NCBI RefSeq assembly: GCF_018143015.1
Contig: NC_054740.1
Location: 8,946,140 to 9,010,139 of the forward strand
DNA: 64,000 bases
Source of the DNA: Lytechinus variegatus
Taxonomy: Eukaryota; Echinodermata; Echinoidea; Temnopleuroida; Toxopneustidae
Reading direction: 5' to 3'
Within the stretch, counting starts at the first letter, position 1, and every line of letters begins with the position of its first letter. This document shows positions 51,801 through 62,670 of the stretch, piece by piece. Position numbers and translations under genes: made by a program. The notes under the pieces were generated by a model. That model was not told where the DNA came from. It worked only from the letters and a program-made list of their open reading frames with translations, and ran no database searches.

Positions 51801-54800
51801 GTGAATCATCACTGTGAAGAGAGGACGCAAAATATAATTTTCAACATATCTGACTTATAGATTTACAATGTAGTACTTACAAAAAAGAATGGTGCTTTGA
51901 TGATGGTAAACATTGTATTTTGTGAAAAAGCATTTGGCCGTCTGTCACTTTAAAAAGTCCAAGTAAGAAATAATATTTTTCAGAATTGGGAAATTTACAA
52001 ATTTTGCTATCAGAATACAAAATATTTGAACTATTCTTCAAATATCCCAAGTCAAGGTATCTATACATTCCTATTTCTGCCAAAAAATTATCCATATTTA
52101 GCTCAACAACAAAATACTTTTGATACTACCTTTCAAAACGCCCAAACATTAAAGTCAACCAATCATTTCTGGGATATGGATTGGTCTTGATCAGAGGGTA
52201 GAAAAAAAAGCAATCATATTTTACACAACAAAGTCTAAAATTAAGCCACATATTACATTACCAGGGCCAAAATCAAGGCTTCTGCATGAAACATAATGTT
52301 TGTTAGAATGTCCACATAATTCCTAAACTCGAATCCAGAGCTAACCTGATTAGAGTGTTTCTTGAAAACAGCTGCTACAATAATGCTCAATCAATAATTT
52401 GAACCTTGAAATTTGAATCATAAAGGTTAATCTTACCCTAGAAAGGTCAAAGGTGAATTCCATGGTGCGACCCGGTAGTTCCTTGCGTTGGTCAAGGGCT
52501 AAGGAGACTACCCTATTGTGATGGTCACTATGGGATGGAGGCTTGACCAGTGAAGAGGACTTGGACACGGCTACTTTGAGAATGTTGAGAGAATCCTGCC
52601 AGTGCACTCCCTGTAATGGTCAAGATATGAATGTTTCATTTAGCAAGAAATTCATGATAATAATATTATGGACCTATATATTTTTTAATGTTTTCTTGCT
52701 TCCATTCTCATTGATCAACGCTTATGACATACATGTATACTGATTTTGTTTTTTATAATATATTCAACAAAGAGAACACTGTGGAAGGGCAATGAAAATT
52801 AGAAAGAAATTCATTAAGTTGGACTCAACCAAAGAATAGTATATGGATACCTAGATATGAATCTAATTGCATATGTGAATGTTTGCTTGCATTGGAAAAA
52901 CTGAACAATTGCGGAAAGAATCGCAATCAAACACAACTTGATTTTAAACAAATCAAAAGCGTTATTATTTTGAGCTGCTTTTAAATGCAATTCTGAAATT
53001 CATTCATTTTAAATGCAATTCTACATATTTGTTAATATCTGTTCTGCTGTATATGTATTGTATTTGTAATTATGTATTTTTTTGTATTTTAAAGAGGTGG
53101 GAAATAAATGAATCTGAATATTATGTGCAATGGGGTCATCGGACTGAATTGAACCTGTCATGAATATTCATTTCTTTAAGTGATTCTGATGACTGCTATA
53201 TTTTTATATCATAAATAAATGTACTAGGATATTATCTGTATATATAATGGGGCCTGCTATACACTACAAGGAATCTTCCTATTTTTCATTTAAAAGTGGC
53301 ATCCCTTCTTGGATAGAGGCCTTCACACACAGTATTCTACAGTGATGTAACGAGAAATGGTTCCATGACATTAGCTCTGGCGACAATTGCTATACTATAA
53401 GTTCCATACACTAATTCCAAACCCTGGTGGGTGTTTCATAGAGCTGTTCGTAAGTTAAGAGCGACGTTAAGAATGACTGGTGATCCTTTCTTTTGGTAAA
53501 TGGTATTGGCAATGGTTAAGCGCATAAGAAAGGATCACCACTCATTCTTAAAGTAGCTCTTAACTTACGAACAGCTTCATGAAACAGCTCCCTGGATTTA
53601 ACAATTTTTCCCTACCTTAAACCTAACTCTTAACCTAACATAAAACCCCATTACAACCCTAACCCTACATTTCAGACGAAATAAAGGTTACAGCTGCAGT
53701 TGTCGCAAGAGCAAATGTTGTATCATCAAAAGAAATATCTTCATTACCTGAACATATTTAGCAATGACTCTCAATAGATTATCATTGACCTGTTGCATTG
53801 GTGCAGCCATGAGATCAATGTTATGAATGAGATGATAGACTATCTGGAGAACTGGCGATTGGTTGTTGATCGGACCCTTCTCCAATACCTGCAAGGTTCA
53901 AACATAGTTTACAGTTATAACTCTTTTGGATATGTATGCAGATATTTGAAAGATTTTGCTACAAATCTAGTCAAATTATTTGAGTAATAAAGATACAAAA
54001 CATCAATACTTATCATTTCATTAAATAAAAACTCAAAAAATTGCCTCTTTTCTCATAGAAACAAAGCGAATACAAGATAACGGCTTTCAAATAAAATAAT
54101 CAACAGGGTTTTTTTATCCCTATCTTTTTCATTCTTACGTCACTTTCTGTACTGCTCATCCCAATATAACTTGAGACCATTAGAACATTCTACAGTGTAC
54201 ATGAACTAGAAAAAAGAGACAAATCATTCAATCAACATGTAGGGAATCGGACATATGTAATTCATGGCAATGAACAGGTATCATGGACTAAAATACCAAA
54301 ATTACTAACATAATCACAACTATGCCTGCTACTACAATATTTTCATCACCGCCACCACCACCATCACTCTCGTCGTCATCATCATCATCATCACCACCAC
54401 CACCATCATCATCATTATCATCACCACCACCATCATCATCATCATCACCATCATCACCATCATCATCAGGACCACTACTATCATCATTTTCAGCAACAGT
54501 ACAATCGATACCATCGCCATTATCATCACTACCATCATCATAATCATCATCATCTGTGTTACCATCATCAACACTCTCTTAAAGTTACCTCAATCAGGAA
54601 TGTCATCATAGGAATGCTGAAGTGTGAGTAGGCCCCATGGAGGTATTTACATACCACACCAGCCCATGCCTTGCTATCACGGTTGTAAGTTCCATTCTTA
54701 TACATCGTCAGGACCGTGGAGAGGGGTGCCATCTTGGTACATCTCTCCTGACAAACCTATAACATAGAACAGATAGAGGCCGTCATATAGACCAGATAGA

Positions 54801-57800
54801 AATGAATTGCTTCTTGTAATAAAGAGTGTAAACTGATTGGCTACAGCTAGGTTTGAATTTGAATTTATTAACAAACTTAATAATAATAATAATAATAATA
54901 TAGGTATATTTACCCAGGGAAGCCGCTTCAGTTCCGAAAACTGTTCTCCCAGCGGGCCCTGCTATTATTATTACCCCGGCTTTAGCTGGGCTGCCTAGGC
55001 TTCATTAACAAACTTCATTAATTTGGCATGAACATTTGTTTTAAAATATATAAATGATAACATAAACAAAAAATTTCATAACTGTATGTCGTATAAATTA
55101 GTAATACATCAATACATTTTCCAAGATTTCCAATTGATTATTATACATATATACATCTATATACAGAGAAATGACGAATTGAAATTTAACATAAAGAAGG
55201 TATAGCATAATGCAATATACATAAGTTATCAAATACAGATCAGGAAGTAAATAAATATATAATGTCAGGGATATATCTTTTGTTGGTGGCTTTGGTGGAT
55301 TTTAGATAGCTTGAATGAAAAAAAATATATAGTTGGTGTTAAAACTCGCCTCTCTTATTCATTATCACTTTGATGAACTTACAGTAATTATAAATTATGT
55401 TTTCATTAACAAGTTTCATTGTGAATATAAATATATCTTCATCGCTAAGGTTTTTACACTGTTGATACATTTCAGCTATTTTGTAAAAAATACCACCATG
55501 GTTTGATCTATCCATTCTAAAACTGTAAAAGAAATTTGCAATTGATTGCAAATATGTTATACCACCCTTTCTGTTTTCACAATAGACTTACCCTACTGAT
55601 GTTGGTTGCTATTTCACAAGCAAACTTCTCCGGCTGACCAAACTTCTGGATGAGATACGGTAGAAGAGCCACCACATTGAGAGGGAAGCCAGCAGCCTGG
55701 GTGGGATCTATCACTCTCAGGTGAGTGTAGGTTGTCAACTTTGATACCAGGTGTAGGGTCAGGTCATAGGTCACAGAGGAAGTGAAACCCTGCAAGAGAA
55801 AATTTTACATTCAGGAATATGACAATATCATTGCCTTCTTCTTTCATTCTTCATTTCAGAAATAAGATAGCTTTAGCTACCTGATAAGGAAATCAATGAG
55901 GCTCCATAATTCAAGTCTTTTTTTTAAATTATTCTTGACTAAATTATTGAAGCATGATCACCAATGCCATGTTTTGGACAAGTGTTGGTCCTGAAAAGGA
56001 CCACCCAATCTCTGTTCATGTTAACTGATAAACATAAACAGAGATTGGGTGGTCCTTTTCAGGACCAACACTTGCCCAAGAAAGATACATTGTGTGAAAC
56101 CTACTACACTATTCTTCTTCGCCATGGAAACCTTCAGAAGTTAATGCAATTTTTGTAATCGATGATAAATACAGGTCTCCAGTCTCCCCCAAACTGTATT
56201 GCACATCATATCTTATAAATCTTCTACAGACAGGCCCAAATTGACAAAGGTGGTTTTGAATCCATGGTGTGTAACCATGATGTTCATGCAATAATTACAC
56301 TTAATTTGCTGCATATATTGACAAAGCGTCCAATAATCAATGTGCGCTATTATCCCAGCATGCTAAATTCACATCTTCCACTATAAAGGACACTGCAATA
56401 ATGAGCCAATTGTTCATGTGAATTGATAAACATAAACAATAGATTCATTAATTCAAACAGTGGCCTCATGAATGCTATAACCTTAGTGACAAGCATCAAT
56501 TTAGCATGCTGCAATAAAAGCATGCATCCCTTATTGGACACTTTCTAAACATTTACGCTGAATTAAGCCTAATTAAAACACGATATCTACATAAAACATT
56601 CTTAAAAACCACAGATTCAAAACCACAGATTCAAAACCACCTTTGTGATTTTGGGCCAAAATGTTTGTGAGCTCTGTTGTGTGATGGAAGCCTTGTCTAC
56701 AATCTTTCTAAAACTGTTTTGTGCATCATAAGTCATCAATCTCCTGTACACAAAATGTTTGGAATCATGGTTGTGGTGTGACAGGGGTCTTTACCTTGAG
56801 GATGAGAGCTTGAAGTCCAGGGTAACCTTCCCATCTGAGTTGAGCTAGAACTTGATCTAGACGAACTCTCACCTCAGGACGGTCTAGAGGAAGGTATCTT
56901 AGAAGCTACAGGTGGAAAGATAACGAGAGAAAAAGAGATAGAGATTGAGAGAGAAAAGTAGAGACGGAGAGAGAGAGATGTTGAAGATAGGGACATGACA
57001 AAAATAATAATTGAAGTTATATACATTAGAATGCATTACCGAGTACCCCAGTGTACCACGTTGCAAAAGCCATGTTGTGTTTACCCAAATAATAACCATG
57101 TGACACTGAACAATCATGGACACTACTGGTAATAGGAATGGTAAACAATGAGTCTGAGCATGTGTCCACACAGTTGTCTGATACAGAGCCACTATGTACC
57201 TACTTTTTTCTTATTATTGGGAGACAAAATCATCTTGCGCCCAATGTTATTTTAGCTTATAATCGATTGCCCCAAGGACAAGTGCATGTATTTGATGCAG
57301 GCAAGCCAGAATCCCATGGCCAGGATGGTAATGTATATGATAACCCCCAAAAGACATTATTCTCGTGTTTTTACAAAAATGCAACTTATTATCAAAATTT
57401 ACAAGTTACCTTTTCTAGAGCTTTGAGAGCCATCAGAAACTCAAACTCATAGTCTGACTCTAGGAGAGAGACAAAGATCCAGAAAACCTGGGCCAGCATG
57501 TTCAGCCTCTCCTCAAAGATGTTGTTCTCTCCGATATGCTTGAGGGATGAGCTGCTACGAGCACGGCCTCGATGGAAGCTTGACTTATCAAGCTCGCTGG
57601 TGGTGGAGCTCCTGCCGCGGTGTTCTACATACGCTCGCATGTCTGCATTGAAAAAAAGATTAGTTGAGTGTGAATAAGTGAATTACAAAGTGGATTGATC
57701 TTTTTGACTGATCTAGAACAGCTCCCCTGGAAAGAGTAATCCCTTGGTGAGGGACTACTTGTCTTCCTTGGATTTGTTTTTTGGGCAAATTATTCTAACA

Positions 57801-60800
57801 AGTGGAATGCCTCTGGCCGTCTCACCTGCATCACGCAGTTCAATATAGCAGCAGTGCTGACTTTGAAAACTACTCTAACTCGCACAAGATGTTTAGTGAT
57901 ACATGGTTACTCTTATGTCCACTTTTTATGAACTAGACCAATAAACTTACAGAGATATGATGGTTATTCAACAAAAAAACCCAACATGGCCAAAGTTCAT
58001 TGACCTTACATGACCTTTGACCTTGATCATGTGACCTGAAACTCGCACAGGATGTTCAGTGATACTTGATTACTCTTATGTACAAGTTTCATGAATCAGA
58101 TCCATAAACTTTCAAAGTTATGATGGTAATTCAACAGATAACCCAATTCGGCCAAAGTTCATTGACCTTTGACCTTGGTCATGTGACCTGAAACGCGCAC
58201 AGGATGTTCAGTGATACTTGATTACTTTAATGTCCAAGTTTAATGAACTAGATCAATAAACTTTCAAAGTTATGATGGTAATTCAACAGATACCCACAAT
58301 TCGGCCAAAGTTCATTGACCCTAAATGACCTTTGACCTTAATCATGAGACCTGAAACTTGCACAAAATGTTCAGTGATGCTTGGTTACTATTATTTACAA
58401 GTTTCATGAATCAGATCCATAAACTTTCAAAGTTATGATGGGAATTCAACAGATACCCCCAATTCGGCCAAAGTTCATTGACCCTAAATGACCTTTGACC
58501 TTGGTCATGTGACGTGAAACTCATGCAGGATGTTCAGTGATACTTGATTAACCTTATGTCCAAGTTTCATGAACTAGGTCCATATATTTTCTAAGTTATG
58601 ATGACATTTCAAAAACTTAACCTCAGGTTAAGATTTCGATGTTGATTCCTCCAACATGGTCTAAGTTCATTGACCCTAAATGACCTTTGACCTTGGTCAT
58701 GTGACATGAAACTCTAATAGGATGTTCAGTAATACTTGATTAACCTTATGGCCAAGTTTCATGAACTAGGTCCATATACTTTTTAAGTTATGATGTCATT
58801 TCAAAAACTTAACCTCAGGTTAAGATTTGATGTTGACGCCGCCGCCGCCGTCGCCGTCGGAAAAGCGGCGCCTATAGTCTCACTCTGCTATGCAGGTGAG
58901 ACAAAAATGAGCTCTCTTCCAGAATATTCACTGATCTATTGCAATAATAATGCCATCTCCATGGCAATGTAGTATCTGAGCATGTATGGATGTCTTCACT
59001 CCAAGACCAATGTATATACAAGTCTCCTAATTCACTGGCAAACACTGAGGAAGTGTTTTGATGCAAAAGATTTACAATAGACTGATCAAGTGACTCAACA
59101 CTCAAACATACCATGATTCCTATAAAACCCTTTCAAACTTCATCTCACTGGGGTGTAAACATTTCACCTAAAATAAAGATATGACTTGAGGTACACTTAA
59201 AAGTGTTCAAATGGTAATATGTATAACAAATACACCTGTAAGTCTTAAATCAGATTAATACCAGGGGAGCGTTTCATGAAAGGACTTGTCGGACGTTTTA
59301 TCCCTCAAGTCCTGTTTTATCCGACAGTTACTATAGTAACGGTGCTTCTCGACCAATCAGAATTCAGGAAAGTTGTCAGATCTGACAACTTGTCAGACGA
59401 AAATATTGATGAAACGCTCCCCTGATATCTAACATCCCAGCTTAATTTTCCTGTCCAACTTACACTCTGATCAGCAAACTTCAAACATAACATTCAGGTT
59501 TCTGTAAAGTAACTTTTAATTTTGAGGGAAAAATTTCCCAAATAAATAATGTGAGCATGCAGAGTAGCACAGAGGTCAACGAACAAGAGTCACCTGCATT
59601 GTTGTTCCCTGGCGAGTTGACAGAGTTAGGACCTTCCATGATCTTGGGACGGATCCCTTCAAAGTTACTGGTCGGTCCTATGCTGAAGAGGTTACTGGTG
59701 CTCTTACGGAACTCTGCCTTGCGGGATGACCCAGACTTTGACCTCTCCCGAAGGTCAGCGAAGATGAGGTCTTGGGCCAGGGTGTCGATAGAGTTCTCCA
59801 AGGTGAGAAGGATCTCTGTTGCATACCCCTTGAGGACAAGGAATAGAAGATCAGGATTAAAATGCACAACAGGGCTTCAAGCTATTTACATGTACATGTA
59901 AATACACATCTAAATGTAAGTACACATCTAAATCTAATTCCATTATCGTTATACATACATCTAACATTAATGAATTTATTTGGTTTTCTTTAATTTGCGG
60001 ACCTCCACATATTGATTTAATGCACAGAACAACTCAACCAAGGACACCATGTCACAAAGATTAGCACTTTCTTCTGAAAAATATGCATGATTGAAATTTG
60101 CGATTCCAATACAATCTGTACAGCGATCATCCAGTTTGAGAAGGCAATGGCAATGTTAACTGGTCAAGATGTTCCTTAAATTGATACATTGGCATCTAGA
60201 TGTAGATGTTACTCTTACCTGTACATCTTCTCCCTGATCAGCTACTGTCTCAACCAGTCTGGTCATGATGTTAGACAACATCATAGGATTGAGTGGAGGG
60301 TTCAGTGCTCGGAACATCTGTTATGGCAAGAGATAACGCAAAACGTCATGATGGGACAGAAGAGCTTTGTAGCAAGTTTGATTCTTAGCCGTTACAGACA
60401 GGGGATCTACAGACTTCATGTAATCCTCCTGCAATTGTGCGTCCCCAAACAACCTATTTGTATATTAATAAATTGTTAACTGTTTCCTTTTAAAGGCCAA
60501 ACATAAAACCACGAAAGAATACATGGTCTATTGGTATCCTAATTAAAAACCAATTTAGACAGGCAGGATACTCACCTGGAACGATCTGCCAGCATAATGT
60601 CTTGAAGAGCAAGACAGAGCGAGCTGGAGTGCTACCTGAGCCCAACGCTGCTCTAGGTGAGACCCTCTCAGACTGCCATGGAAGATCCTTACTACATTCC
60701 GAAGGAAAGTCTCGAGCTGCTCTGCACTCTTAATGATGGTTAATCTGGGGGTGATCTCTTCACATGACCACAGAGGGCGACATTTCCTGAGAGAGATACA

Positions 60801-62619
60801 ATCAGAAGAACACAAGGAATTTTTAGTATGTGTGTGTGGTAAATTATAACAAATTAAAAAGGATCATCAAATTGGCAGCAAAGTCTGTAAAATAGTACGA
60901 ACAAGAAACATGATTGAGTTTCTTTATCAAATTGGCATTTTCGACTTCTTAAACATAAGACAACATGCTTGATCTCTGCATGAATATTGCTTTCTGAGAC
61001 TTTGAAATCACGAAGGTAATATGAGTATTTACCAACAATACCCACACAGGGTTAAAATAAAACAAAATGGAAGAATAGTTACACACATGAAACATTAATC
61101 ATGTCATATATGAATCTGATAAAAGACAAATGATCAACATTGATTGAAACAAAAACATCTTTTCTTCTTACATGATAAAAAATAAATTTTGTTACTTAAA
61201 TTCATTCTTGCTGCATCTGATTACTCAATATTCCATTTTTTTTATTAATGACTTTGTCGATTTTACCGAGATCACAATGAAATCACCTATATTCCTCAAG
61301 ATCTCACCTTGTAACCAAGAATTCTATCAGGGCTTTGGCGGCTTCTTCACTGGTCCTCAAATGATCCACACTGATGTGTGTTACAGCACTCATACCGAAT
61401 GGGATGACAGTTGAGGTGGAACTCATACTGGATACAGAGACAGTGGACGCTCCACTGATGGTGGTAGTGCTGCCCATGAGGGCGGAGTTGTCCGATTCGT
61501 AGGATATGGTGTCTGGTGTGTGGCCATTATGACTTGTCGGCCCACCTATGCAAAAAGATTGGTTAACAAAAGAAAATGTCAATTATATTATCATCATCAT
61601 CATTTTCATTTTGAGGTCTCTTTACCTTGCACAGGGGGAAAAATTCCATAGGGGGGGGAGACTCAGGGCGATTTTGCCCCCAAATTGCTAAGAACTCGAT
61701 TATGAAAATCGTATAAACTTTTCTTGTAACTCAGCAATATAACAGCTCGGTAAAATTATCTCAAATTTATATTCTGATAGTTGGCTTTAATATCTCTGTA
61801 AGGACGTCTCTTATTTCATCTCTGACACAAGCAATCACTAAATCTATAGTCAATACTTATGGAAGAGACTTCTTACCTGTGAAGTTATATTCCTTGGTAA
61901 CGACCTTCTGATCTAGGAGACCTGCATTGAGGTCACTGATAACATGTCGAGATAGCAGAGTGTGAGCTACATTGACAAAGTCATTGTGAGGAGCCAGCTT
62001 CACCAGGAGGTTGAGAAGCAATCGCTTGCAGTGCTCATGGACCAGAGGCCAGGAGTGATCAAGACCTGGTGAGAAAGAATGTTGGTTTGGTTAAGGCGAG
62101 GGTTTTGTCAAAGGTTTGGAAACTGGAATGACTACGGGATGAATTCTTTCATCCACACCCTCATACAGTGAAACGACTTTTGCTCCTACGACAATTGCTC
62201 CGGGCTTAATTTTGTCTTAACATGTAGGGTTAGAGTTGCAATAGGGTTTATGTCAGGTTTAGGGTAGGGTATAGTGTTAGACCCAGGGTTCAAGTTAGTT
62301 ATTCGATTAGTGTGTGGAATTTAGAGCGGAGCAATCGTCGCCAGAGCAAATGTCATGGAACCCCCTCATACAAGTTATATCAATATTGACAGCAACTCTG
62401 AATTACATGTACATTCAAGCAGAATGGACCCTGTAATTTTTCCATCTTGACCAAATTTCATCAGAAAGCCAATATTGTTGTACAAACACAAAACCTCACT
62501 GCAAAATAATTTGGATCACTTTATTGGAAATATTCAAATGATCATAACATCATCATGTTCACTTACATCGTCATCATGCCATAGCATTTACAATCATACT
62601 GTCATTATCATCATACTGG

Positions 62620-62670
<51 letters not shown>

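Larger units (their letters stand above)
41269..52436 (-). other. 11.2-kb FRY intron
   Basis: Between exons w13 and w14. Contains small foldbacks (42440-42690, 45657-45803) and T/G block junctions (42190, 42772, 49364). 46-49 kb is plain AT-rich sequence. No exon or RNA gene was seen. Confidence 0.75.
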
